DNA of 64,000 bases from contig NZ_CP109434.1 of assembly GCF_036227105.1 (NCBI RefSeq), forward strand, positions 8,776,501 through 8,840,500, in the 5' to 3' direction. The DNA comes from Amycolatopsis sp. NBC_01488. GTDB lineage: Bacteria; Actinomycetota; Actinomycetes; Mycobacteriales; Pseudonocardiaceae. This document shows positions 48,179 to 56,351 of this stretch, piece after piece (position 1 is the first letter of the stretch; the number at the start of each line of letters is the position of its first letter). A program made the position numbers and the translations under genes. The notes beneath the pieces were generated by a model. That model saw only the letters and a program-made list of their open reading frames with translations. It was not told where the DNA came from and searched no databases.

Positions 48179-50140
48179 CTACTCCCCTGCTTGCGTGCCG
48201 TTGCTCGCGCCGGACTCCCCGGCCAGCGCGGCGACCACGGCCTCCGCGGTGCGCCTGCCGAAGCCGGGCACCGCCTCGATCTCTTCGATCCTGGCCTGCT
48301 TGAGCTTCTTCACCGAGCCGAAGTGCTTGATCAGGGCGGTACGGCGAGCCTGCCCCAGCCCGGGCACACTGTCCAATTCGGACGTCACCAGCCGCTTGGA
48401 GCGCTTCTCGCGGTGGTAGGTGATGGCGAACCGGTGGGCTTCGTCGCGCAGGCGCTGCAGCAGGTACAGCCCCTCCGACGTCCGCGGCAGGATCACCGGG
48501 TCGGGGTCGGCGGGCAGCCAGACCTCTTCCAGCCGCTTGGCCAGCCCGATGACGGAGATGTCGGTGATGCCCAGCTCGGCCAGCACGTCCGCGGCCGCGG
48601 TGGCTTGCGGGCCCGCGCCGTCGACGACCAGCAGGTTCGGCGGGTACGCGAACTTCTTCGGCCGGCCGGTCTCCGGGTCGAGACCGGGCTTCGACGAATC
48701 GGCCTCTTCGGCGGTCTCCTTCAGGTAGCGGTAGAACCGCCTTCGCACCACCTCGGCGATCGACGCGACGTCACCCTCTTCGGCCGCCTCGCGCAGCGCG
48801 AAGCGCCGGTACTCGGACTTGCGCGCGAGCCCGTCCTCGAAGACGACGAGTGACGCCACGACGTCACTGCCCTGGATGTGGCTGATGTCGATGCACTCGA
48901 TGCGCAGCGGTGCGGTGTCGAGGCCCAGAAACTCCTGCAGCTCGGTGAGCGCCGCCGAGCGCGCGGTCAGGTCGCCGGCGCGGCGCAGCTTGTGCTGGGT
49001 GAACGCCTCCCCCGCGTTGCGCTCCACGGTCTCGGCCAGCGCCTTCTTGTCGCCGCGCTGCGGCACCCTCAGCTGCACCCGCGATCCCCGCAGCCCGGTC
49101 AGCCACTCCGCGAGCGCGTCGGCGTCCGCGGGCAGCTCCGGGACCAGCACCTCGCGCGGGACGACCGGCCCGGCGTCCACGTCGTCGCGGGCGTCCAGCT
49201 CGGCCTCGTCGCCGTAGAACTGGGTGAGGAAGTGGTCGACGAGCGCCGGGACGTCCATCTCCTCGGCCTTGTCGATCACCCAGCCGCGCTGGCCGCGGAC
49301 CCGGCCGCCGCGCACGTGGAAGACCTGGACCGCGGCTTCCAGCTCGTCGTGCGCGAAGGCCACGACGTCGGCGTCCGTGCCGTCGCCGAACACGACGGCC
49401 TGCTTCTCCATGGCGCGGCGCAGCGCGCCGAGGTCGTCGCGCAGCCGCGCGGCGCGCTCGAACTCGAGGTCCGCCGACGCGGCCGCCATCTCGGCTTCGA
49501 GGCGTTTGATCATGACGTCGGTCTTGCCGGCGAGGAAGTCACAGAAGTCCTCGACGATGTCGCGGTGCTCGTCGGCCGAGACGCGGCCGACGCACGGCGC
49601 CGAGCACTTGTCGATGTAGCCGAGCAGGCACGGGCGGCCGATCTGGCCGTGGCGCCGGAACACCCCGGCCGAGCAGGTGCGGGCCGGGAAGACACGCAGC
49701 AGCAGGTCCAGCGTCTCGCGGATGGCCCACGCGTGCGAGTACGGCCCGAAGTACCGGACACCCTTCTTGCGGGCGCCGCGGTAGACGTGCAGGCGCGGGA
49801 ACTCCTCGTTCAGCGTCACCGCGAGCACCGGGTAGCTCTTGTCGTCGCGGTAGCGAACGTTGAACCGCGGGTCGAACTCCTTGATCCAGTTGTACTCGAG
49901 CTGCAGCGCCTCGACCTCGGTCGTGACGACGGTCCACTCGACGCTCGCGGCCGTGGTGACCATCTGCCGCGTGCGCGGGTGCAGGCCGGAGAGGTCGGCG
50001 AAGTAGGAGTTCAGCCTGCTGCGCAGGCTTTTCGCCTTGCCGACGTAGATGACCCGCTTGGTCGCGTCGCGGAACTTGTACACGCCAGGGGCCTCCGGGA
50101 TGCTTCCCGGAGCGGGTCGGTAGGTGGTCGGGTCAGCCAC
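48179..50140 (-). CDS. uvrC: UvrABC excinuclease subunit C
   Basis: 653 residues. N-terminal GIY-YIG nuclease (GVYKFRDATKRVIYVGKAKS), a Cys-rich segment (CLLGYIDKCSAPC), the UVR motif (about 210-245), a central RNase H-like nuclease (CIDISHIQGSD) and C-terminal helix-hairpin-helix motifs (SVPGLGQARRTALIKHFGS). Makes both incisions in nucleotide excision repair. GTG start exactly 6 nt after a RecA-NDp-type promoter, so it is probably leaderless and DNA-damage induced. Confidence 0.96.
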   Translation of the reverse strand: MADPTTYRPAPGSIPEAPGVYKFRDATKRVIYVGKAKSLRSRLNSYFADLSGLHPRTRQMVTTAASVEWTVVTTEVEALQLEYNWIKEFDPRFNVRYRDDKSYPVLAVTLNEEFPRLHVYRGARKKGVRYFGPYSHAWAIRETLDLLLRVFPARTCSAGVFRRHGQIGRPCLLGYIDKCSAPCVGRVSADEHRDIVEDFCDFLAGKTDVMIKRLEAEMAAASADLEFERAARLRDDLGALRRAMEKQAVVFGDGTDADVVAFAHDELEAAVQVFHVRGGRVRGQRGWVIDKAEEMDVPALVDHFLTQFYGDEAELDARDDVDAGPVVPREVLVPELPADADALAEWLTGLRGSRVQLRVPQRGDKKALAETVERNAGEAFTQHKLRRAGDLTARSAALTELQEFLGLDTAPLRIECIDISHIQGSDVVASLVVFEDGLARKSEYRRFALREAAEEGDVASIAEVVRRRFYRYLKETAEEADSSKPGLDPETGRPKKFAYPPNLLVVDGAGPQATAAADVLAELGITDISVIGLAKRLEEVWLPADPDPVILPRTSEGLYLLQRLRDEAHRFAITYHREKRSKRLVTSELDSVPGLGQARRTALIKHFGSVKKLKQARIEEIEAVPGFGRRTAEAVVAALAGESGASNGTQAGE

Positions 50141-50146
50141 TCCCCC

Positions 50147-50168
50147 AGCTTATGGGCCACCACCGACA
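50147..50168 (-). promoter_or_regulatory. PafBC/RecA-NDp-type promoter of uvrC
   Basis: Minus strand: TGTCGGTG (50161-50168), 8-nt spacer, TAAGCT (50147-50152), then 6 nt to the GTG. Matches the mycobacterial LexA-independent damage promoter (TTGTCRGTG-N8-TANNNT) at every fixed position except the first T, here C. Confidence 0.8.
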
Positions 50169-50329
50169 GTCCCCGCTGCCCCCCGGCCTGCCGCGGCCGG
50201 CCGTGCCCGGGCGGGCCCGCCGGAAGTAGGGTGTTCGTCCGGTTCCGACTTTCGTGGGTGTCCCGGTCGGTGACGCGGTGGTTACTTTCCGACCGGCCGA
50301 TCCGGCCCCCGTCCGAAAGGATCACCACC

Positions 50330-51052
50330 GTGAGCACTCTTCGCACCCTCGGCGCCGCGTGCACGGCCGCCGTCGCGCTGACCCTCGCGGGTGGCGCCGT
50401 CGCTTCCGCCGGCGTCCAGCCGAACATCGTCGGCGGCACGACCGCCCCCACCGTCTCGTGGGGCGCCCAGGTGTACGTGAACACGCCGGGGCGCGACTTC
50501 CAGGGCTTCAACTGCTCGGGCACGGTGATCGCCGCGCGCTGGGTCATGACGGCGGTGCACTGCCTCGACCAGGACGGCTCCGGCATGCACGTCAAGGTCG
50601 GCAGCAACACGCTGTTCTCCGGCACGCAGATCGCCGTCGACGGGAAGTACGAGTCCCCGAACGGCGACATCGCGCTGCTGCACCTGGCCTCGGCGACCAG
50701 CACCGGGCCGATCACCCTCGGCAGCGCGGACCCGTCGACGGGCAGCACCAACCAGCTCTACGGCTGGGGCCGCACCACCCCGACCGGCCCGCCGGCGTCG
50801 GCGCTGAAGACGGCGAACGTCCAGGTGACCGGCCGGTCCACGGACGCGTACGGCGGCCGCGCGATCCAGAGCGTCGGCATCAACGGCTCGGCCTGGAAGG
50901 GCGACTCGGGCGGCCCCGAGGTGTCGAACGGCGTGCAGGTCGGCGTCGCGTCGACGGTCCAGAACCAGAGCGGCACGAACACGCGCGGCACGAACAACTA
51001 CGCGAGCGTGGCGTCGAGCCGGTCCTGGATCCGGACGACCGCGGGCGTCTGA
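50330..51052 (+). CDS. Secreted trypsin-like serine protease (S1 family)
   Basis: 240-residue precursor with a signal peptide (1 to about 27), a very short propeptide and mature N-terminus IVGG (33-36). Catalytic triad H77 (TAVHC), D113 (GDIALLHL) and S193 (GDSGGP) is complete. Two Cys (62 and 78) can form the standard histidine-loop bridge. GTG preceded by GAAAGGATC. Specificity not assigned. A strong terminator follows. Confidence 0.92.
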   Translation: MSTLRTLGAACTAAVALTLAGGAVASAGVQPNIVGGTTAPTVSWGAQVYVNTPGRDFQGFNCSGTVIAARWVMTAVHCLDQDGSGMHVKVGSNTLFSGTQIAVDGKYESPNGDIALLHLASATSTGPITLGSADPSTGSTNQLYGWGRTTPTGPPASALKTANVQVTGRSTDAYGGRAIQSVGINGSAWKGDSGGPEVSNGVQVGVASTVQNQSGTNTRGTNNYASVASSRSWIRTTAGV

Positions 51053-51061
51053 GTCTCTCCG

Positions 51062-51095
51062 TCGGGGCGGCGCTTCGGCGCCGCCCCGATTCTGT
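51062..51095 (+). terminator. Terminator of the protease gene
   Basis: 12-bp perfect stem (51062-51073 with 51078-51089) around TTCG, followed by TTCTGT. Its tail overlaps the putative xthA promoter. Confidence 0.88.
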
Positions 51096-51114
51096 CGGGG
51101 GCGTGTGGGATGCT
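51093..51114 (+). promoter_or_regulatory. Degenerate PafBC-type promoter of xthA
   Basis: TGTCGGGG (51093-51100), 8-nt spacer, GATGCT (51109-51114), then 6 nt to the xthA ATG. The -35-side variant equals that of repeat copy A; the -10 has G for T at its first base. Supported mainly by the identical geometry and by the downstream repair gene. Confidence 0.5.
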
Positions 51115-51120
51115 CGCGGC

Positions 51121-51900
51121 ATGCGGATCGCCACCTGGAACGTGAACTCCATCGTCCCCCGCCTGCCGCGCGTGCTGGAGTTCCTGGAGCAGACGGCGCC
51201 GGACGTGCTGTGCCTGCAGGAGCTGAAGAACGCGACGGAGAAGTTCCCGTTCGCCGAGGTCGAGGCGCTGGGCTACGAGGTCGCCGCGCACGGGCTCGGG
51301 CGCTGGAACGGCGCGGGGATCGTGTCGCGGGTGGGGCTGGCCGACGTGGTGCGCGGGCTGCCGGACGAGCCTTCGTTCGAGGGAGCCGCCGAGGCGCGTG
51401 CTGTGGGTGCGACGTGTGGGGGCGTGCGGGTGTGGTCGGTGTACGTGCCGAACGGGCGCGAGCCGGACAGCCCGCACTACGCGTACAAGCTGGAGTGGCT
51501 GGAGGCGTTGCGGTCGCTGGTTTCTTCGGAGCTGTCGTCTGCCGGGCCGTTCGCGGTGCTGGGTGACTTCAACGTGGCGCCGACCGACGCGGATGTGTGG
51601 GACATCGCGGTGTTCGCGGAGTCGACGCACGTGACTCCCCCGGAGCGCGAGGCCTTGGCGCGGCTGCGGAAGCTGGGGTTGTCGGACGTCTTCCCGAGGC
51701 CGCTGAAGTACGACCACCCGTTCACGTACTGGGACTACCGGGCGGGGAACTTCCCGAACAACAAGGGCATGCGGATCGATCTGGTGTACGGGAACGAGGC
51801 GTTCGCTTCCGCCGTCACGGATTCCTATGTGGACCGCAACGCGCGGAAGGGGAAGGGCCCGTCGGACCACGCGCCGATCGTGGTGGACCTGGACCTCTGA
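51121..51900 (+). CDS. xthA: Exodeoxyribonuclease III (AP endonuclease)
   Basis: 259-residue EEP-fold nuclease. MRIATWNVNSIVPRLPRVLE, LCLQELK (metal Glu), LGDFNVAPTDAD and the C-terminal SDHAPIVVDL (catalytic Asp-His) identify XthA. It cuts at abasic sites during base excision repair and removes 3' blocks. ATG is at the predicted transcription start, so the mRNA is probably leaderless. Confidence 0.94.
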   Translation: MRIATWNVNSIVPRLPRVLEFLEQTAPDVLCLQELKNATEKFPFAEVEALGYEVAAHGLGRWNGAGIVSRVGLADVVRGLPDEPSFEGAAEARAVGATCGGVRVWSVYVPNGREPDSPHYAYKLEWLEALRSLVSSELSSAGPFAVLGDFNVAPTDADVWDIAVFAESTHVTPPEREALARLRKLGLSDVFPRPLKYDHPFTYWDYRAGNFPNNKGMRIDLVYGNEAFASAVTDSYVDRNARKGKGPSDHAPIVVDLDL

Positions 51901-51940
51901 CGCGCGTAACAACGGGGTTCGCCTCGCCGACTTGGGGCTC

Positions 51941-52585
51941 ATGCGCTTCGCGGTGTTTCTCTCGGCGGTGGCCCTGCTGACGTTATCGGCCGGGTGCGAC
52001 GCCGTCGTCAGCGGACAGGCCGTTCCCGCGTCGGAAAGGCCGTCGTCCGCCGCGCGGATCAGCGGCACGACATCGCTGGAGTTCCGCAAGGTCGTGGCCA
52101 ACGCTTCGCGAGTCGGCGGCGTCGGAACCGGCCCACCGCCCTCACAAGCCGCCCGGCAAAGCCTCGACACTGCCGAGCAGACGGCGGCCGTGCGGGCGAT
52201 CGACTGCACGCCCGGCAGAGCCGATCCGCTGGCCGGTCACGACGACCGCGCCCTACCGCTGGTCACGTGCGGGAGAACCGACAACACGGCCTACTTGCTC
52301 GAACCCGAATTCCTCCCGGGCAGCGAGGTGACCACCGCGACGTCCGGCTACGACCAGCGAAACCAGCGGTGGACTGTGGATCTGACGTTCAATGCGGAGG
52401 GCACGAAGATCTGGGCCGACTTCACCAGCAAGAACATCAACCAGCAGGTCGCGATCGTCTTGGACAGCCAGGTCATCTCGGCGCCGAACATCCAAGTCGC
52501 GATTCTCGACGGAGTGACGCAGATCGGCGGCAAGTTCACCGAACAGAGTGCTCGGCAACTGGCCCGCCAGATCTCGGGAGGCTAA
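51941..52585 (+). CDS. Lipoprotein with a stand-alone SecD P1-head-like domain
   Basis: 214 residues: signal with lipobox LSAGC (Cys19), a linker, then from about residue 115 a domain that reads like the SecDF periplasmic P1 head: LTFNAEGTKIWADFT, AIVLDSQVISAPNIQ, then IGGKFTEQSARQLARQISGG. In SecD this head sits between membrane segments and contacts emerging substrates. Here it is tethered alone outside the membrane, with no SecD/F membrane part. Position next to the PH gene matches mycobacterial LprH. Convergent 4-nt overlap with the next gene. Confidence 0.75.
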   Translation: MRFAVFLSAVALLTLSAGCDAVVSGQAVPASERPSSAARISGTTSLEFRKVVANASRVGGVGTGPPPSQAARQSLDTAEQTAAVRAIDCTPGRADPLAGHDDRALPLVTCGRTDNTAYLLEPEFLPGSEVTTATSGYDQRNQRWTVDLTFNAEGTKIWADFTSKNINQQVAIVLDSQVISAPNIQVAILDGVTQIGGKFTEQSARQLARQISGG

Positions 52586-53025
52586 CCGCCGGTGGCTGCG
52601 CGGTGCAGTTTCCGCAGCGCCCGCACCGCTTCCACCGCCCGGGCCCGGTCCACGGCCTGGATGGCCATCACCGCGTGGTACTCGTCGTCCGGCAGCTCCA
52701 GCCGGGCCCAGGACGCGCCGTCCGGGAAGCTCACCGAAAGTACCTCGGTCCACGCGAACCGCCGCGTGATCAGCACGTTCCGGACCTCGATGCCGTCTTC
52801 GTCGGCCCGCACCCGGGCGATCGCGAACAGCATCACGCCGCACGCCAGCAGGATGCCGATGCCGATCATCGCCGCCTGGTCGGAACGCTGGAAGTGGACG
52901 CCCGTGTCGCCGTTGCGCAGCAGCACCGCCACCACCACGAACACCGCCAGCAGCGCCACCGCCAGCACGCTGCAGGCGATCAGCGCGCGCCGGGGGCGGA
53001 CCACCAGGAGAGTCTGCACGCTCAC
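52582..53025 (-). CDS. Two-helix membrane protein with a bacterial PH-like domain
   Basis: 147 residues. Two membrane segments (about 14-34 and 48-66) are followed by DEDGIEVRNVLITRRFAWTEVLSVSFPDG, the strand pattern of DUF-type bacterial PH domains. GTG overlaps the ribH stop by 4 nt; Rv1417 occupies the same place after ribH. Function unknown; the conserved link to riboflavin genes may only be positional. Confidence 0.82.
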   Translation of the reverse strand: MSVQTLLVVRPRRALIACSVLAVALLAVFVVVAVLLRNGDTGVHFQRSDQAAMIGIGILLACGVMLFAIARVRADEDGIEVRNVLITRRFAWTEVLSVSFPDGASWARLELPDDEYHAVMAIQAVDRARAVEAVRALRKLHRAATGG

Positions 53026-53528
53026 ACGAATCCCCGCTCGGTCCACGGCTGGCGCAGGCTCCGCAGCACGTGCGCGGAGTCCAGGGCCGCCACGGCCGCC
53101 TCGTAACCCTTGTCTTCCTTGGCTCCCGGACGCCCCGAACGGTCGAGCGCCTGCTCCTGCGTGTCGCACGTCAGGACGCCGTTGCCGACTGGAGTGCTCT
53201 CGTCCAAAGCCACCCGGGTCAGGCCCGCCGTCACCGCGTCGCAGACGTACTCGAAGTGCGGGGTGCCGCCGCGGATGACGACGCCCAGCGCGACCACCGC
53301 GTCGTGGTTGCGGGCCAGCGCCTGCGCCACCACCGGCAGCTCGATCGCGCCCGCCACGTGGACCACGGTCGGCTCGTCCTCCAGCTCGGCCTCGCGGGCC
53401 GCGGCCAGCGCGCGCTCCAGCAGGACGTCGGTGATGTCGGCGTTCCAGCGGGTGGCGACGATGCCGAGCTTCAGTGACTTGCAGCCGGTCAGGTCCAGCG
53501 AAACGTCAGGACGGCCGTCGCCGCTCAC
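53022..53528 (-). CDS. ribH: 6,7-dimethyl-8-ribityllumazine synthase
   Basis: 168-residue lumazine synthase. Key regions: IVATRWNADITDVLLERA, GAIELPVVAQALA, ALGVVIRGGTPHFEYV (catalytic His) and GVLTCDTQEQAL. Condenses the RibBA product 3,4-dihydroxybutanone-4-P with the pyrimidine. GTG overlaps the ribBA stop (GTGA). Confidence 0.95.
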   Translation of the reverse strand: MSGDGRPDVSLDLTGCKSLKLGIVATRWNADITDVLLERALAAAREAELEDEPTVVHVAGAIELPVVAQALARNHDAVVALGVVIRGGTPHFEYVCDAVTAGLTRVALDESTPVGNGVLTCDTQEQALDRSGRPGAKEDKGYEAAVAALDSAHVLRSLRQPWTERGFV

Positions 53529-54853
53529 AGTGCTCCTCCGTCGGGGTGCTCCGGGCCCGCGCCGACCTGGTCGTAGTGCTCCAGCTGGGCCAGGTCGTGG
53601 CCCATCCGGTCGCGCTTGGTCCGCAGGTAGCGCAGGTTCTCCGGGTTCGGCGAGATCGGCAGCGGCACCCGCCCGGTGACGCGCAAGCCGTAGCCCTCGA
53701 GGCCGATCCGCTTGGCCGGGTTGTTCGACAGCAGTCGCATGGTGCGGACGCCGAGGTCGCACAGGATCTGCGCACCGGTGCCGTAGTCGCGGGCGTCGGC
53801 CGGGACGCCGAGCGCCAGGTTGGCGTCGACGGTGTCGGCGCCGTCGTCCTGCAGCTGGTACGCCTGCAGCTTGTGCAGCAGGCCGATGCCGCGGCCCTCG
53901 TGGCCGCGGATGTAGAGCACCACACCGCGGCCTTCGGCGGCCACCGCTTCGAGCGCCGCCTCCAGCTGAGGGCCGCAGTCGCAGCGCAGCGAGCCGAAGA
54001 CGTCGCCGGTCAGGCACTCGGAGTGGACGCGCACGAGGATGTCCTGGCCGTCGCCGATCTCGCCGTAGACGAACGCGACGTGCTCGATGCCGTCCAGCAG
54101 CGAGTCGTAGCCGACCGCGCGGAACGTGCCCGCCGCCAGCGGAATCCGTGCCTCGGCGACCCGCTCGACCTGCTTCTCGGTGCGGCGGCGGTAGGCGATC
54201 AGGTCGGCGATGGTGATGATCGCCAGGTCGTGGTCGGCCGCGAAGACCTCGAGCTCGTCGCGGCGGGCCATGTCGCCCTCTTCCTTCTGCGACACGATCT
54301 CGCAGAGCACGCCCGCCGGCGCGAGCCCGGCCATCCGGGCCAGGTCGACCGACGCCTCGGTGTGCCCGGGCCGGCGCAGCACGCCGCCCTCCTTCGCGCG
54401 CAGCGGCACGACGTGGCCGGGACGGCGGAAGTCCTTCGCGGTCGACGCCGGGTCGGCGAGCAGCCGGGTCGTGTGCGCCCGGTCGGCGGCGGAGATGCCG
54501 GTGCTGATGCCCTCGGCGGCGTCGACCGTGACGCTGTACGCGGTGCCCCGCGCATCCTGGTTCGTGTGGTACATCGGCGGCAGGTCCAGCCGGTCGGCCT
54601 CGGCCTCGGTCAGCGCCACGCAGACGTAGCCCGAGGTGTAGCGCACCATGAACGCCAGCAGCTCCGGCGTCGCCTTCTCCGCCGCGAAGATGAGGTCGCC
54701 CTCGTTCTCGCGGTCCTCGTCGTCGACCACGACGACCGCACGGCCCGCCGCGATGTCCGTGATCGCCCGCTCGATGGCGTCGGCGTCGAACACCGCCCCG
54801 GTGCCGCACGGGGTCCAGCCCGCCGCGGGCTCTGCCGCGCTCGTCTCACTCAT
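53525..54853 (-). CDS. ribBA: Bifunctional DHBP synthase / GTP cyclohydrolase II
   Basis: 442 residues. RibB half (about 20-225) with VVDDEDRENEGDL and RPGHVVPLRAKEGGVLRRPG; RibA half with zinc cysteines in HSECLTGDVFGSLRCDCGPQ and YIRGHEGRGIGLLHK. Supplies both starting units of riboflavin synthesis. ATG overlaps the ribE stop. Confidence 0.96.
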   Translation of the reverse strand: MSETSAAEPAAGWTPCGTGAVFDADAIERAITDIAAGRAVVVVDDEDRENEGDLIFAAEKATPELLAFMVRYTSGYVCVALTEAEADRLDLPPMYHTNQDARGTAYSVTVDAAEGISTGISAADRAHTTRLLADPASTAKDFRRPGHVVPLRAKEGGVLRRPGHTEASVDLARMAGLAPAGVLCEIVSQKEEGDMARRDELEVFAADHDLAIITIADLIAYRRRTEKQVERVAEARIPLAAGTFRAVGYDSLLDGIEHVAFVYGEIGDGQDILVRVHSECLTGDVFGSLRCDCGPQLEAALEAVAAEGRGVVLYIRGHEGRGIGLLHKLQAYQLQDDGADTVDANLALGVPADARDYGTGAQILCDLGVRTMRLLSNNPAKRIGLEGYGLRVTGRVPLPISPNPENLRYLRTKRDRMGHDLAQLEHYDQVGAGPEHPDGGAL

Positions 54854-55479
54854 GACCGCTCCTCCGTGCCGCCGTCCCGATTGTGCACCTGGTCGCGGAT
54901 GTGTGCCCCCGCCAGCTTCTCCACGTACTTCGCGACCACGTCGACCTCGAGGTTGACCGGGTCGCCGGGCTCGCGGCGGCCGAGGGTGGTGACCTCGAGG
55001 GTGGTCGGGATCAGCGCGACCGCGAACTGGTCGTCGCGGATCGCCGCGACCGTCAGGGAGACGCCGTCGACCGCGATCGAGCCCTTTTCGACCACGTACC
55101 GGGACAGGTGCTCCGGCAGCGCGAACGTCGTGACGCCGTTCTCGTCGCGGCCGAGGAACACGCCGGTCCCGTCGACGTGGCCCTGCATGATGTGCCCGCC
55201 GAGCCGGCCGCCGGCCGGGGTGGCGCGTTCCAGGTTGACCCGGTCGCCGGTCGCGACCTTCGCCAGGCTCGAGCGCTGCAGCGTCTCGTTCACGACGTCG
55301 ACGGTGAACTCGCCGTCGGCCACGTCGACGACCGTGAGGCACACGCCGCTGACCGCGATCGAGTCGCCGTGCCCGGCGTCGCTGGTGACCAGCGGGCCGC
55401 GGACCCGCAGCCGTGCCGCGTTGGTCAGCTGCTCGACCGCGGTGACCTCGCCGATCTCCTCGACTATGCCGGTGAACAC
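54850..55479 (-). CDS. ribE: Riboflavin synthase alpha chain
   Basis: 209 residues with two lumazine-binding repeats; both contain the family pattern GDSIAVSGVCLTV and KGSIAVDGVSLTV. N-terminus VFTGIVEEIGEV is canonical and sets the GTG at 55479, 8 nt after AAGGAGG. Dismutates two ribityllumazines into riboflavin. 79 nt after rpe. Confidence 0.96.
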   Translation of the reverse strand: MFTGIVEEIGEVTAVEQLTNAARLRVRGPLVTSDAGHGDSIAVSGVCLTVVDVADGEFTVDVVNETLQRSSLAKVATGDRVNLERATPAGGRLGGHIMQGHVDGTGVFLGRDENGVTTFALPEHLSRYVVEKGSIAVDGVSLTVAAIRDDQFAVALIPTTLEVTTLGRREPGDPVNLEVDVVAKYVEKLAGAHIRDQVHNRDGGTEERS

Positions 55480-55558
55480 GTCCGCTGCCTCCTTGTGAGC
55501 CGGTCCTCCCATCCAACACCCGACGCGGCCCGGAGGCTCCTCCGGTGCCGCCGGGGCG

Positions 55559-56245
55559 TCAGCCGGCCCGGCCGCGGGCCGCCTGCTCGCGCAGCGCGGC
55601 GACCGCCTTGCCCGGGTCGCCGGCGCCGTAGACGGCGGATCCGGCGACGAAGCAGTCGACGCCCGCCTCGGCGGCCTGTTCGATGGTCTCGGCGTTGATC
55701 CCGCCGTCGATCTCGACGATCAGCTTCAGGTGCCCGGTGTCGACCAGCCGTCGCGCGGTGCGCACCTTCTCCAGCACGTCGGCGATGAACGACTGCCCGC
55801 CGAAGCCCGGCTCGACCGACATGACCAGCAGCGTGTCGTAGTGCTTGAGCACGTCGAGCCACGGCTCGAGCGCGGTGGCCGGCTTGAGCGAGAGGCCGGC
55901 CTTCGCGCCCGCGGCGCGCAGGTTCTTGGCCAGCGCGACCGGGTCCTTCGCCGCTTCGGCGTGCACGGTGACGTTGTAGGCGCCGGCCTCGGCGTACCCG
56001 ATCGCCCAGCGGTCCGGGTCGTCGATCATCAGGTGGCAGTCGATGGGCACGTCGGTGCTCTTCAGCAGCGCCTGGACGACGGGCAGGCCGAGGGTCAGGT
56101 TGGGCACGAAGTGCGCGTCCATGACGTCGACGTGGACCCAGTCGGCGCGGGTCTCCCGGCCGCCGGCGACGGCGGCGATCTCCTCGCCGAGCCGGGCGAA
56201 GTCCGCGGACAGGATGCTGGGGGCGATCAGGGGTCGGTCAGCCAC
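55559..56245 (-). CDS. rpe: Ribulose-phosphate 3-epimerase
   Basis: 228-residue TIM barrel. IAPSILSADFARLGEE, HVDVMDAHFVPNLTLG and the phosphate loop VIEIDGGINAETIEQAAEAG-like region (VEIDGGINAETI) are intact. Supplies ribulose-5-P, which RibBA uses, so its position at the head of the rib operon makes metabolic sense. GTG start 6 nt after a -10 box. Confidence 0.95.
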   Translation of the reverse strand: MADRPLIAPSILSADFARLGEEIAAVAGGRETRADWVHVDVMDAHFVPNLTLGLPVVQALLKSTDVPIDCHLMIDDPDRWAIGYAEAGAYNVTVHAEAAKDPVALAKNLRAAGAKAGLSLKPATALEPWLDVLKHYDTLLVMSVEPGFGGQSFIADVLEKVRTARRLVDTGHLKLIVEIDGGINAETIEQAAEAGVDCFVAGSAVYGAGDPGKAVAALREQAARGRAG

Positions 56246-56251
56246 GTCCCG

Positions 56252-56257
56252 AGTGTA
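56252..56257 (-). promoter_or_regulatory. -10 box of the rpe-rib operon, leaderless type
   Basis: TACACT on the minus strand, 6 nt before the rpe GTG. No FMN riboswitch-like structure lies upstream of rpe or in the 79 nt before ribE. Confidence 0.5.
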
Positions 56258-56338
56258 GGAGGCCGCTGCTAACGCTCGCTAACCGGTTGTGACCAGAATC
56301 TGGCTCCGGAGAGGGAGGTCACGCGGGCGGCGGTCTCC

Positions 56339-56344
56339 TAACCT
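56339..56344 (+). promoter_or_regulatory. -10 box of the two-component operon, leaderless type
   Basis: TAACCT, 7 nt before the kinase ATG at 56352; no Shine-Dalgarno. Confidence 0.5.
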
Positions 56345-56351
56345 CGGCCGC

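Noticed and set aside
55480..55558. FMN riboswitch before ribE
   Set aside because: Only 79 nt with one short CCGGAGG/CCTCCGG stem; none of the conserved RFN core is present.
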